Below are positions 51,217 through 61,524 of a DNA stretch of 64,000 nucleotides, in pieces (position 1 is the stretch's first letter; each line of letters begins with the position of its first letter). The notes beneath the pieces were generated by a model, which was not told the DNA's origin, did not search any database, and was given only the letters and a program-made list of their open reading frames with translations. This DNA comes from Carpediemonas membranifera (lineage: Eukaryota; Fornicata). The stretch is from the NCBI GenBank assembly GCA_019828565.1, contig JAHDYR010000038.1:372001-436000 (forward strand). Reading direction: 5' to 3'. The position numbers were made by a program, and so were the translations under genes.

Positions 51217-54200
51217 TTACTCTTCCTTCTTCTCATCAAATGATGCCTCGTCGAGGCCCACAGTCACACCGGCATCGCCCAGAGCCTCCGCGGAATCCTC
51301 AACCTCCATACCAAATGCCTTACCGGCATTGGCCCGCTTCACGAGTGAAGTGAACTTACCAGTGTCATCCTCGAGCAGTGTCTTGGGCTGACCGCACTCG
51401 GCCAGCTTCCCGTCGTCGATGAGCATGATAAGATCGGAGTCTGCGATCGTCTCGAGGCGGTGGGCGACGACAATGGCTGTGGCGCCGACCGTGGAGGTCC
51501 GCAGGGTGCGCTGGAGGATCTCGTCTGTGGCAAAGTCGACGCTGGCGGTGGCCTCGTCGATGAGGATGATACGGCTCTGCTGGAGCAGCGCGCGGGCCAG
51601 ACAGACAAGCTGGCGCTCCCCCACGCTGAGGTTGGACCCACCCTGGATGACCTGGTGTGCCAGACCCTCCTTGTCGGCGTATTTCTCGAGCATGACTGAG
51701 TTGAGCACCTCGAACAGCTTGTCGTCGGCGTACCTGTTGAATGGGTCAAGGTTCATGCGGAGCTTGCCGCTGAACAGCACGGGCGACTGGGGGATGATGG
51801 CGATGGCCTTGCGGAGGGCGTTGATCGGGACGTCAGCCGCGTCCATGCCGCCGATGACGACCTTGGAGCCGGGCTCGGGTTGGGCCAGACGGAGCAAGGC
51901 GGCGATAAAGGTCGACTTCCCAGCGCCAGACCGGCCAACTATGCCGATCTTGGAGCCCGAATGGATGTCGACGCTGACGTCCTTGAGGGCGAGAGGCAGG
52001 TTGGGTCGGTAACGGTACGACAGGTTATCGATATGAAGAGAGCCGTCCTCCGGCCACGAGGCCGGGGGCGCAGTGGTCGGCCCACCCTCAGAGGGAAGGG
52101 AGTCAGTGTACTCGCACACACGCTCGAACGAGGCCAGGTCAGATTCTAGGTTGATGTAGCACAGGACGAGGAACGTGAGCAGCTGCGAGACACCGTACAG
52201 CTGCGTGACGGCGAGCAGGCAAATGGAGGGCGAGATCCAGTGAGACAGGAGGATCGCGACAATGACGACGCCCGAGGAGAGCACCGCGCCGAGCATCTGT
52301 GTGCGGAGGAACAGGTAACCCTGGCAGTCGATGAAGGCATGGGCGGGGACGAGGAAGTCGTCCATACGGTCCTGTGCCGCGTGGAAGTTGTTGCGGAAGT
52401 CCCCGTGCGCCCGGATGGTGGTGATGCCGCCGATAGTCTCGCTAAAGTGCGAAACGACGGGTGAGTTCGAGGAACCTTGGAGGCGACGGAGCTGGATGAA
52501 CGGCGACTTCACTGTCCGCATGAGGATGAAGTAGACAATGAGGACAGGGATGACGATGACGATGATGCCGGGCAGCACGACGCTCATGGAGATGAGATTG
52601 AAGAGGATCGCGGCGACGAGGACGAAGGTGAACATCAGGTTGAGCTGCAGTGACAGGTCTACGAGGCCAATGTCCGTCGAGAACCGGTTAACAATGCGTC
52701 CGACGGGCGTGGTCTCGAAGAAGCTCATGGGTGCCTGAAGAACATGCTTGACGAGGTTCTGGTGGATCTTGAGTGCCACGCGGAGGGTCATGGTTATGAT
52801 AGAGAGGGATCTGAAGAACATGAGACACACTGCGGCCGCTCCGATGGCTGCCACACCCGCGAGGAAGACCCACTCGGACATGACGTCAGGCAGGGCGGTC
52901 CAGAATGCCAGCCAGTATGAGACGCCGTTGAACGAGAGCTGGGCGAAAATCAGGACGATGAGCACGGTGAAGAAGGCGAGGGGGCCGCCAGCGTACTTGA
53001 TGAGGCGCCAGTATGTGCGCCAGGAGACTGTCATGGCGCTGGTCTCGATCGTGTGCGTGTTGTCGCCAGTGTTGGCGGCGTCCTGGATGAGGTTGTCGAG
53101 GGAGGCGAGGTCAGGCTCGACTGGCTCTAAACTGCGGGATTCAAAGGTCTTGTTGACTTCGACGACGTGCTCTCTGGTGATGGTGATCTGCATGTCCGCG
53201 GGGACGTCGCGGTGGGACGCCACGAGTACCGTCTTGTCGGCGAGGAACGTGCCGAGAGCGTGGGTGATGATGTGCTCGCAGACGTGGGCGTCTACAGCAG
53301 CGAGGGGGTCGTCGATGACGTAGACGTCTGCCTTGCGGTAGAGGCAGCGAGCCAGGTTGACGCGGGCCTTCTGGCCGCCCGAGAGGGTCAACCCGTGCTC
53401 GCCGACGAGTGTCATGTCCTTGTGGTCGAGCACCTCAAGGTCAGGACCGAGGCAAGCAGCGAACAGCACGGAACGGTACCTATCCTCGTCCCAAGGCTCG
53501 TGCATGACGATGTTGTCCCTGATGGACTTGGTGGTAAGCCACGGATCCTGGGAGCAGTAGGAGAGCGTGCCGTTGTACATGCCCTGGGTCGAGTCGAGGG
53601 GGTCGAAGGCGTATGCGTCCTCGAGGGAGGGCGTGAGAGTGATGGGCCGCATCTCCCCGAGGATGGCGTGGACTAGCGCGCTCTTGCCCGAGGCGACGGG
53701 GCCAGAGATGTGCACGCGGGACCCGCCCGGGATGGGGATCGCTGCGGGGATCTGCAGCCGGAAGTTGCCGCGCTCCTTGCCCCTGAGGCCAGCGGGGGCC
53801 GAGCCCTCGGCGGGCGTCCGTGCGCCACTAGCCACGTTGCTGCCCTTCTTCGAAGCAGCCTTGGACGCGGCCTTAGCCTTCTTTGCGGCCTTCTGGGCGC
53901 GTCTGTCCTGGAGCACTTTAGGGACAGTGTCAGTCTTCCAGAGCCAGGCAAAGGAGCCGTCAAGGATGACGTCACCGGCCTTAAGCTGCTCATTGGTCAG
54001 CTCGGGGATCTCGGGCAGCCTGAGGAAAGCCTGCACGCGCTTGATGGCGGTCATTGACTGAACGAATGCGTTGATGGCTTGGGGCAGGCTCTGGCACGGT
54101 CCCTGGAGGGCAAAGGCCAGTGATACGGTGGTGTAGACCTTGCCCGTGTCAATACTGTTGCCCATGAGGATGTACCCAGCAGTAGTGACAAATACGACTA

Positions 54201-55299
54201 GTATGGGGAGGTTAAAGGCGAGCGTGGTCTGGAGGACGAACGCCATGAGCGTGAGGAAGAGGGCTCGCAGCTCGCGGGCACGGAGCTTGCCCACGAGGCT
54301 GGAGAACGAGTCTTCCCAGGCCTGGACCTTGATGGTCTGCATGCCGTTAAGGACCTCAGTGATCCACTTGACGCGCTCACCTGCTGTCTTCATTTTGGCC
54401 ATAAATCCTGTGAAAATCAAAAACGTTGAGCCAAGCATCATGACTGTGACAAAGATGAGGACGGCGAAGGCCAGCAAGGTCGGCACAATGCCCAATGTGT
54501 ACCACATGATCGCAAAGTTCACACTGAGGGAGAGCGGAACCGTGATGAGGTTCTGGAGCTGCTGGAAGAACATCTGGATCGCCTGAACATCAGTCATTGC
54601 TAGTTGGATGAGCTTGCCGCTCGATACGGCGGCCTGAAGTCCTGCACTGAGGCGGCCCAGTTTGGAGTAGATGAGGGACTTGACCGCGACCTCCACCGAT
54701 CGCCCAACTCTCATGGTTAGGGTCATGGCGTGGGTGGCGGACACAGCGTATATAAACGGGGCAATAATCATGACGGCGACGACTACAATGCTTGGGATGA
54801 GGTCCATGGACCCCTCGAGCACTGATGTGAAGGGTGCGATGGCTACGGTGTACGTGTATTGGCTGATGACCGACACCAGGACGAGCAGGATGCCAATGTA
54901 GACCGGGATGGCGAGATCAAAGAAGATGGCGCGGGAGATGGCCATGTGTTTGGGTATGCGGCCGAAAGTGAGAACGCGGGAGCGTTTGAAGCCGCGGTAG
55001 AGGCGTCGGTAGACGACGCTTGTGCGGTACTTGCTGAGTGGAAGAGCGATGTCGGCGATGGTAACCTCCTGCTTTCTAACAGTCCTGAAAAACGAAGACA
55101 GGTACGAAAAGGTGAACAGGGGCAGGAGACCGGCATTGAAAGCAGGATTGATGGGCCTTTCAGGGGCCTTCTTCGGCTTCTTAACGGAGTCATCCGACGG
55201 AGAGGCGCCAGAAGGCGAATTATCCGATCCGTGTGGTTGCTTCTCCGCGTTGCCTGGCGCAGAAGCCACGATGGCGTCATTCTTGGTGCTTTCCACCAT
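51217..55299 (-). CDS. ABC transporter, subfamily C (MRP-type) full transporter
   Basis: Start at 55299 (MVESTKNDAIV) gives 1360 residues; the frame upstream to 55449 is probably leader. Two membrane domains of about six helices each alternate with two nucleotide-binding domains. NBD1 has Walker A GPVASGKSAL, signature LSGGQKARV and Walker B VYVIDDP. NBD2 has GRSGAGKST, signature LSVGERQLV and IILIDEATAS. Order, size and lack of an extra N-terminal membrane domain match short MRPs, which export glutathione, glucuronide or drug conjugates. A Lys/Ala-rich insertion precedes NBD1 (KKAKAASKAASKK). NBD2 has the canonical Glu after Walker B, whereas NBD1 has Asp, as in many MRPs. Confidence 0.93.
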   Translation of the reverse strand: MVESTKNDAIVASAPGNAEKQPHGSDNSPSGASPSDDSVKKPKKAPERPINPAFNAGLLPLFTFSYLSSFFRTVRKQEVTIADIALPLSKYRTSVVYRRLYRGFKRSRVLTFGRIPKHMAISRAIFFDLAIPVYIGILLVLVSVISQYTYTVAIAPFTSVLEGSMDLIPSIVVVAVMIIAPFIYAVSATHAMTLTMRVGRSVEVAVKSLIYSKLGRLSAGLQAAVSSGKLIQLAMTDVQAIQMFFQQLQNLITVPLSLSVNFAIMWYTLGIVPTLLAFAVLIFVTVMMLGSTFLIFTGFMAKMKTAGERVKWITEVLNGMQTIKVQAWEDSFSSLVGKLRARELRALFLTLMAFVLQTTLAFNLPILVVFVTTAGYILMGNSIDTGKVYTTVSLAFALQGPCQSLPQAINAFVQSMTAIKRVQAFLRLPEIPELTNEQLKAGDVILDGSFAWLWKTDTVPKVLQDRRAQKAAKKAKAASKAASKKGSNVASGARTPAEGSAPAGLRGKERGNFRLQIPAAIPIPGGSRVHISGPVASGKSALVHAILGEMRPITLTPSLEDAYAFDPLDSTQGMYNGTLSYCSQDPWLTTKSIRDNIVMHEPWDEDRYRSVLFAACLGPDLEVLDHKDMTLVGEHGLTLSGGQKARVNLARCLYRKADVYVIDDPLAAVDAHVCEHIITHALGTFLADKTVLVASHRDVPADMQITITREHVVEVNKTFESRSLEPVEPDLASLDNLIQDAANTGDNTHTIETSAMTVSWRTYWRLIKYAGGPLAFFTVLIVLIFAQLSFNGVSYWLAFWTALPDVMSEWVFLAGVAAIGAAAVCLMFFRSLSIITMTLRVALKIHQNLVKHVLQAPMSFFETTPVGRIVNRFSTDIGLVDLSLQLNLMFTFVLVAAILFNLISMSVVLPGIIVIVIPVLIVYFILMRTVKSPFIQLRRLQGSSNSPVVSHFSETIGGITTIRAHGDFRNNFHAAQDRMDDFLVPAHAFIDCQGYLFLRTQMLGAVLSSGVVIVAILLSHWISPSICLLAVTQLYGVSQLLTFLVLCYINLESDLASFERVCEYTDSLPSEGGPTTAPPASWPEDGSLHIDNLSYRYRPNLPLALKDVSVDIHSGSKIGIVGRSGAGKSTFIAALLRLAQPEPGSKVVIGGMDAADVPINALRKAIAIIPQSPVLFSGKLRMNLDPFNRYADDKLFEVLNSVMLEKYADKEGLAHQVIQGGSNLSVGERQLVCLARALLQQSRIILIDEATASVDFATDEILQRTLRTSTVGATAIVVAHRLETIADSDLIMLIDDGKLAECGQPKTLLEDDTGKFTSLVKRANAGKAFGMEVEDSAEALGDAGVTVGLDEASFDEKKEE

Positions 55300-55457
55300 C
55301 GCGAAGATCGTTCGAAAAAAGAGAAATGGGATACTATCTCGCACGAGAAGTCGGTGAGTCGATTGGGCGATAACACTTCTGTCGACCAGTCTGATGGTGG
55401 CGTCTCTTGGATACCACTGGCTGTCTGAGCGTGACACTTGCTTTTTCAATTAATGGG

Positions 55458-55470
55458 CTATATAAAATAC
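55458..55470 (+). promoter_or_regulatory. TATA-like box before the 55476 gene
   Basis: CTATATAAAATAC lies only ~6 bp before the start codon at 55476, in the 176-bp divergent spacer shared with the ABC transporter. If it acts as a promoter the 5' UTR would be extremely short or the start codon lies further in. Confidence 0.3.
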
Positions 55471-55475
55471 ATAAA

Positions 55476-55916
55476 ATGAGTGGAATTGAAAACTCACCAC
55501 AGCGAGGGCAAGGCGAGACGAATGCCAACGACAGCAGGCCAGTATCCGAAGCAGCACCGCTTCCCGAAGGATGGGCCCCGTGTGACGATTATTCACCGGA
55601 CAAGCTTGAGATATTCCTCGCTAGGCGCCGGTACTTCTCCAACCCGCCAGCTGATGCCCTGCGAAACTTCACCGACAAAGCGCTGATAAGCCTCAGAGCC
55701 GCTGGCCTGATGAACGACATCTCTGACCTATTTGAGAATGTCGTTAACAATATCAGTCGCTCGAGAGCTCTTAGCGTGCAGGACAGGTTCGTGAAGGTAC
55801 AAAAGATGCGCCCCATCCCCAGAGGCGCTCTCAGTACCGCTAACACAAGGTTCGTCACCGACCTTCTGACCGGTGGCGATCCTGCCCTCGACGACCGCCA
55901 ACGTGTAGTCCGTTAG
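55476..55916 (+). CDS. Hypothetical 146-aa protein
   Basis: The Met at 55476 (MSGIENSPQRG) is preferred to the one at 55407 because the TATA-like stretch lies between. The N-terminus is polar and probably disordered; the rest is mixed helical (NFTDKALISLRAAGLMNDISDLFENVV). No family recognised. It is divergent from the ABC transporter and followed at 56074 by gypsy element 2. Confidence 0.45.
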   Translation: MSGIENSPQRGQGETNANDSRPVSEAAPLPEGWAPCDDYSPDKLEIFLARRRYFSNPPADALRNFTDKALISLRAAGLMNDISDLFENVVNNISRSRALSVQDRFVKVQKMRPIPRGALSTANTRFVTDLLTGGDPALDDRQRVVR

Positions 55917-55945
55917 GGACAAGAAAGCTTTACAGGGAAAAGAGA

Positions 55946-55962
55946 CGACACCAAATGTGTCG
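55946..55962. promoter_or_regulatory. Inverted repeat CGACAC-CAAAT-GTGTCG
   Basis: A 6-bp perfect stem with a 5-base loop, 30 bp after the stop of the 55476 gene. Same core as at 29289, 30831 and in the LTRs. Confidence 0.4.
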
Positions 55963-56073
55963 ACAGAAACCTGAAGACGATGTAAATAATACAACTATGT
56001 AAATATTGGGTAAGACCCACGACACCGCCCCTCCATGGACCCCAAAGGGGCCATGGCCTCAGGCGTATGCCAC

Positions 56074-56181
56074 TGTCAGCCATTTATATATGAGATACGT
56101 ATTTGATACGGTCTTGATCCGTCCAGCTCGACACCCTTGTGTCGAGCTCTCTTTGTAAAGTCTTTTTCCTTAGTGATCACA
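56074..56181 (+). repeat. Left LTR (108 bp) of gypsy element 2
   Basis: Starts TGTCAG and ends GATCACA. It contains a 10-bp hairpin AGCTCGACAC-CCTT-GTGTCGAGCT at 56125-56148. A 12-bp perfect palindrome (56181-56192) straddles the LTR/internal junction where a primer-binding site is expected. Confidence 0.93.
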
Positions 56182-56201
56182 GTAAGCTTACTTCCAAACT
56201 A

Positions 56202-57170
56202 ATGGATAAGGGACCTTTATGTACACAGCCTGAGATTCACGCAGTCCTCTCATTTGCCGAGAAATTGGATAAGCATGTTCGCGCGGGCGGAAAGAGGCGC
56301 TTGCTTAAGCGACTCGGACCCGCGGTGACCTCATACTGCAAGGCGATGGGTACTGATATTACCAGAAAGTATCAGGCCGCAAAACATCACGATGATGGCT
56401 CCAAAAGAACGAAGCACGAACGCGAGGACATCGTATTCCAGGCGATTGTGGACATTGTTAAGCCCTCCGATGCGATCCTTGAGCGCCGCCTTTTCGACCT
56501 ATCGACCACTGGTATCGATATTGGCCGCCTATCTCTCTATATCGACCGCTTCGCTTCCCGCCGCCGTCTCATTGCACCCACGGGCAAGGATTCAGTCCTT
56601 CGCGGCCAGTTTTTGCGCGGAATCCAAGACGAAACGCTCAGAGAGGAGGTTTCTCACGCCTCCAAGGGTCTGTCACTTGACGCGACCTTTTCGACCGCCC
56701 TCCTGACATGTAAGCGTCTGGAGGAAGCAATCAAGCTCACTTCAACGTCCAAGCCTGCCCCTGCTCAAGAGCGCGAACGCTCTAAGCAGTCCGCTGTCCG
56801 CAAACGCCCCCCGCGTGAGCAGCGCGAGCCTCAGGATCAGCCGCGCCAAGACAAGCGGCAGCAACACCAGCCCCGCCAGTATCAGACGCACTTCCACCAG
56901 CAAGGCCAACGTCACGGTCAGCGTCAGCAGCAGACGCAACACCACGGTCACCAGCGAGACATCGTATGCTTTAACTGCGGCAGGCCGAACCACCGCGCTT
57001 TCGAATGCACCAGAGAGAAGGCCGTGTGCGCGAAGTGCGGCAAGTCGGGGCACCTAGACAAGTTCTGTCAGGTAAACCCCAGATCATGCTTCTCTGTCTC
57101 TGTTTCTACGTCGGCGGCTGAAGGCCAGCGCTCCCCTACCCGTCGTGAGTGCCGTCGTCCCTATGGGTAG
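56202..57170 (+). CDS. gypsy element 2 Gag with two CCHC zinc knuckles
   Basis: Begins MDKGPLCTQPE just after the LTR. A helical capsid-like region (residues ~1-200) is followed by a Gln/His-rich basic linker and two C-x2-C-x4-H-x4-C knuckles (CFNCGRPNHRAFEC, CAKCGKSGHLDKFC). The stop at 57168-57170 lies in a different frame from pol. The two frames overlap at about 57112-57170, so pol is reached by a frameshift or by splicing. Gag packages the element RNA. Confidence 0.85.
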   Translation: MDKGPLCTQPEIHAVLSFAEKLDKHVRAGGKRRLLKRLGPAVTSYCKAMGTDITRKYQAAKHHDDGSKRTKHEREDIVFQAIVDIVKPSDAILERRLFDLSTTGIDIGRLSLYIDRFASRRRLIAPTGKDSVLRGQFLRGIQDETLREEVSHASKGLSLDATFSTALLTCKRLEEAIKLTSTSKPAPAQERERSKQSAVRKRPPREQREPQDQPRQDKRQQHQPRQYQTHFHQQGQRHGQRQQQTQHHGHQRDIVCFNCGRPNHRAFECTREKAVCAKCGKSGHLDKFCQVNPRSCFSVSVSTSAAEGQRSPTRRECRRPYG

Positions 57171-58804
57171 CGACGAATCTACCACATGGCACCGTGTCTT
57201 ATTCGACTGTGGTGCTGACATTTCTCTTGTCAACCCGGCTTCCGCCAGAGCGGCCGAGCTCATTCCGACGAAGCTCGCTGCACCCATTAAGATCAAGACT
57301 CCGGGTGGAACGATCGAGACTGATACGTGTTATGAGGTGCCGTTGAAGATGTGTAAGTCACCTTTCACCCCGAAAGGTCTATCCACCACAGTCTCCGCGT
57401 ATGGGGTTGACTGTGCTTATGATCTCCTCTTGTCATATCAGACCATGGTCGAGTGGGGTATTCTCCCCAGCTTGTGTGAACCGTCTCAGTCTGACAATGA
57501 AGACGCCTTGGAGCCTTTCGTGCCAGAGCCTGAGCCGCTCCAGGCGTATACTCTGTCTTCGGACTACACTCTCACTCATGACCGCATCCTCGCAGCTTAT
57601 GCTCATTGCTTTGATGCTCGAGAAGGGTTCTCAGCATTAGAGCCATACGACCTCGTACTCAAGGAGGACCGCGTCGTCGCCACGAGATCCAATTACATAC
57701 CGTACCAGAAGCAGGGCCTGTTCGACGAGCACGTCAACGAACTACTGTCGAAGAAATACATCGAGGCCAGCTTCTCGCCATACTCTTCTCCAGCATTGCT
57801 CGTCCCCAAGGGCAAGGACAAGACCAGGATGGTCGTAGACTTCCGCAGAATCAATGATTTGACCACGCCATTCGACTATCCGATCCCCGAGGTTAACACG
57901 TGCTTGACCAGGCTTGCTGGTGCCAAGGTCTTCGCCACTCTCGACCTCTCGAAAGGGTATCACCAGGTCGAGCTGACCGAGCGTTCTAGGCAATACACGG
58001 CGTTTATGACCCCCCGTGGGAAGTTCCAATACACCGGAATGCCGTTCGGCCTGAAGAACGCTGGCGCGCACTTTCAGTACGCGATTGAGCGCGGGTTCCA
58101 GGACCTCTTAGGCGACGCCTGCATTATATATATAGATGACATTATCATCTTTGGACGCTCGGAGCAGGAATATCTGGCCAACCTCGCTAAGGTGCTCCGC
58201 CGATGTGACGAGCTCAAGCTATCGTTGAACAAGGAGAAGTCGCATTTCGGCCTAGCCGAAGTGGAGTTCCTAGGATGGGTTGTGTCCGGCTCGGGTTTCC
58301 GGATTGCTCCAGACAGGATCCGCGATGTAGAAGGCCTGCGGCTACCGAAGACGAAGAAGGCCACGCAGGCCCTTATGGGATTCCTCAACTTTATGAGAGA
58401 CTTTGTTCCTAACTTCTCCGAGCTTATCCGACCGTTAGCCCGGGCGGCAAGCGGCAAGGAGGCTCCGGACGGATTACCTCAGGCAGAGGCGCTGGCCAAG
58501 GTTAAGGACCGCCTCTGCCACGCACCGGCACTCGAGCACTTTGACGTTTCGAAGGATCATGTGGTCATGACAGACGCGTCTGATCTCGGGATCGGGGGTG
58601 TTCTCCTCCAGGACGGCAAGCCGGTGTGTTATATGTCCCACGCGTTCTCAGATGTGCAGACGCGTTGGAGCACGATCGAACAGGAAGCGTATGCGATTGT
58701 CACCGCCCTCCAGAGGTGGCGCCGTTTCCTGTGCTGGACGTCGTTTACTCTCCTCACTGACCACCGGAACCTGGTCTACATGTCACGATCGTCTAACGCA
58801 AAAA
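57115..58804 (+). CDS. gypsy element 2 protease, reverse transcriptase, RNase H (5' part of pol)
   Basis: The protease has FDCGADISLVN, with DCGA replacing the usual DTGA or DSGA. RT carries RMVVDFRRIN, LDLSKGYHQ, PFGLKNAG and the catalytic YIDD at 58129-58140. RNase H begins MTDASDLGIGG and continues through EQEAYAIVTAL and TDHRNLVYM. The frame is then lost at a run of five A (58800-58804); with four A it continues into NAKVQRWYESIADL. The start of pol is not a normal ATG: an in-frame ATG at 57163 lies within the protease, so translation probably comes from Gag by frameshifting. Confidence 0.88.
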
Positions 58805-60166
58805 GTCCAGCGTTGGTACGAGTCAATCGCAGACCTAGACTTCACAGTGAAGCATGTGGCCGGGGTTGACAACGGAGCGGCGGACGGGCTGAGTCGAGTC
58901 TTCTCCGCAACTGCCAGACAGGCAACAGCTACCGATGACGAGATCCAGGCAGCTCATATGCACGGCCAGGCCCACCTCCCGGTTTATACGACGGTAGAGT
59001 GGCTGAGATCTAACGGGCTCCGGGCTCCAGTGGATAGGGTAGCGCGGGTCATGGATCGTTGCCCCGTGTGCCAACTTACCGCCAAGCCGGCCGAGGCGTC
59101 CAGACCGTACCTCCACACGGCGAGCCTGCGACCGTTCCAGCGGGTAGCCATGGATACTATTGGCCCCCTGCCAGAGTCTCGCGGGTACAAGTTCATCTTA
59201 GTTATTATTGATATGGCCTCGCGGTGGACCGAGCTCGTCCCACTCAAGTCCACAAGGGCGGACGAAGCTGTGACTGCCTTCGTCAACGGATGGATTCTCC
59301 GGTACGGCGTGCCCAGAGTTCTACAGACAGACGGTGGCAAGCAGTTCGTCAACAAGCTATTCACAGATCTATCGGTGCGCGTAGGGTTTGCTACTCACGT
59401 CACCACCCCGTACCATCCACAGTCAAACGGCATTGTGGAACGGGCGAACAGCCGCATTGAGCGCATTTTACGCAACAGGCAATACCAGCTTCGGAGCGAG
59501 TTGTGGTCAGACTCCCTCCCTGTCGCGCAGTATATCGTCAACGCGTCTCCCCACACCGCGACACGCTTAACACCGGCCGAGGTCATCTTCGGTAGCGATT
59601 TCCGTGTCCCGGCAGACGTGATGATGGCAGACGTCCAGAGTATGGCTGGACAGCCCAGCAGTAATGTTCAAGCAGCTCAGTTAGCCCGAGACTTGGCAGA
59701 GGCGAGAATCAAGGTCATGCACCAAGATGCGCTAGACAAAGTGTCAGCAACGACACCTATCTCGTCCGACTATGTGTTGGTCAAGTACCCGAATGGACCG
59801 CCGTCCAAGTTGGCGTCAGGATGGCGAGGGCCTATGAAGCTAGTGCGTCCTATCGTGAGGCAGAACCTCACGGTGGGCTATGTCGTCAAGGATGTCAACA
59901 CAAAGAAGGAGTTCCAAGTCGCCTCGGAGAGAGTTCGCGCCTTTATGGGTGAGTTGTCCGAGCAACGGGCTCAGGAACTCGCGGCAGTCACGCTCGGTGA
60001 ATATCTGGTCGAGTCCATACTAGAGTCGACGAGTGAGGCCAGGATGAGAGACAGGAAGTTCCGGGTTAGATGGCTGGGATATGAGCCGTCAGAGGACACA
60101 TGGGAACCATATGGGAATGTCAAGGGTTGTGAAGCACTGGATGTATTCCTGGGAAGGGCCAAGTAA
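58800..60166 (+). CDS. gypsy element 2 RNase H end, integrase and chromodomain
   Basis: The reading resumes with the RNase H end (DFTVKHVAGVDNGAADGLSR). Integrase has a CPVC zinc half-motif and the core residues in VAMDTIGPL, LQTDGGKQF and NGIVERAN. The C-terminus is a chromodomain (EYLVESILE, RVRWLGYEP, TWEPYGNVKG). It catalyses insertion of the cDNA; the chromodomain probably guides it to chromatin with particular histone marks. Stop at 60164-60166, 30 bp before the stop of the antisense ORF. Confidence 0.9.
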
Positions 60167-60195
60167 ATGGCGCCCAGAGAGAGTCACAATCTGAT

Positions 60196-61524
60196 TTATT
60201 CAATGGCACCAAGGCTGTCACCAAGCTCAAAGAAGATGCCGTCATGCTCCCAGCGCCGACGAACACGACGCCATAAGTTATGCTCGTTGAGATAACGAGT
60301 GACAGGCATGGTGCGGCAAAGATCCTGGGTCAGGAAGGTCAGTGACGGCAGCGGATAGCCCGAAAACTGGACGAGCAGGATGAACGACTCCTCCTGGCGG
60401 GCGTTCTCGTAGAGCTCGATGTGCTCTTTGACCTCCACCACACCGTACGCGGCGGACGTGTCCGTGAGCTGGAGCGTGAACAGCTCCTTGTTCATGGCAA
60501 GCTCCATAGCCGGGAGATGCTCAAGCCGGACACAGGTCCAATAGGCCCGAACGAAGTCGCGGGAGCGGGTGGCGGTCAGGCGCGAGGCACCGCGGTTCTC
60601 AGCCGCCATAAGCAGCGAGAACATGGCTGGGTGTCGGCCTGCCATCACCACGCGCTTGAGGAGGTCCACCACCACATCACGAGAGACCGTGGCACCCGGC
60701 TCTCGAGTGCGCTTCAGCGCCAGGAGGGCTCCCTCAGCTGTGGCGACGTGGTTTGTGGCAAACCGGTCGCTCGTCCCGCCCTGGACCAGAGCCGCGGCTA
60801 CGGCGCGAGTGTCTTGGACACCCTCCATGGAGCGCTGGAGAGCGCACCCGATGGCCGTCACCTCCGCGAACCGACGAAGGATGTCGGCAGAGACGTAAGC
60901 AGCCGTGACCTCGGTCATAGCGCTGCCGAAGAGCTTCCCGGTCTGAACTCGGTCGAGGAGGGCTGTGAAATTGACTTCGAAGCAGTTGGAGAAGCGAGCA
61001 GTGCTGATCTCCGCAAAGGTGGTGCGGAAGGTCTCGACCTGACGCTGCTCGCGTGCCGGAAGAGGTTCGGCGGGCTCGGTCGGCTCGGCGACGGTCACAA
61101 TAGCCCTAGGGGTTTCGACATTGGCGCGGTAGCGGGTCTGTCGGTGGAATGGGCGGACAGGGACCTCTACGACACGCTGGTTGAACTCAGCGCCCAGCTC
61201 ACTCGTGCGGGTGATTGTGGTCTGAGCAGATTCGGGATGGCAGTCGGTGATGTGCCGTCCGGAGCGTCGAGGTCGGAGAACGGTGCGATCGGGAGCTGAA
61301 CCAGCTTCTTGGTGCGAAATGGCATCACCATCGGTGTTCTCAGCGGTGTTTTCAGTGGATGGAGGCGTGTGAGAACCTTCAGTAGCTTCCTGGGAGCCGT
61401 CACCATTCAGCAGCTCGACATGCTTTCGCTTCAAGGCCTGAAGATCGGAGATGAGCACACCAGTAGGATTGGCCGTCATATACTGGTCGATTGCAGCAAA
61501 GAGTTCCTCCTCTACGTTTGTCAT
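60196..61524 (-). CDS. Antisense accessory ORF inside gypsy element 2
   Basis: The Met at 61524 (MTNVEEELFAAIDQYM) gives 442 residues; the frame is open to 61644. The N-terminal ~170 residues are polar, with RPRRSGRHI and QTRYRAN basic patches. The remainder looks like a helical globular domain (ADILRRFAEVTAIGCALQ; DVVVDLLKRVVMAGRHPAMFSLLMAAEN). No family recognised; some Gag-like features (helical, basic) are present but no knuckle. It is tail-to-tail with pol and wholly between the LTRs, so it travels with the element. Antisense extra ORFs at this place are known in some plant gypsy elements. Confidence 0.65.
   Translation of the reverse strand: MTNVEEELFAAIDQYMTANPTGVLISDLQALKRKHVELLNGDGSQEATEGSHTPPSTENTAENTDGDAISHQEAGSAPDRTVLRPRRSGRHITDCHPESAQTTITRTSELGAEFNQRVVEVPVRPFHRQTRYRANVETPRAIVTVAEPTEPAEPLPAREQRQVETFRTTFAEISTARFSNCFEVNFTALLDRVQTGKLFGSAMTEVTAAYVSADILRRFAEVTAIGCALQRSMEGVQDTRAVAAALVQGGTSDRFATNHVATAEGALLALKRTREPGATVSRDVVVDLLKRVVMAGRHPAMFSLLMAAENRGASRLTATRSRDFVRAYWTCVRLEHLPAMELAMNKELFTLQLTDTSAAYGVVEVKEHIELYENARQEESFILLVQFSGYPLPSLTFLTQDLCRTMPVTRYLNEHNLWRRVRRRWEHDGIFFELGDSLGAIE

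Noticed and set aside
57070-57114. GT...AG-like segment at the Gag-Pol junction of gypsy element 2 as an intron
   Set aside because: The acceptor (CTGAAG) does not resemble the others in this window; a translational frameshift is the simpler reading for a gypsy element, although splicing is not excluded.
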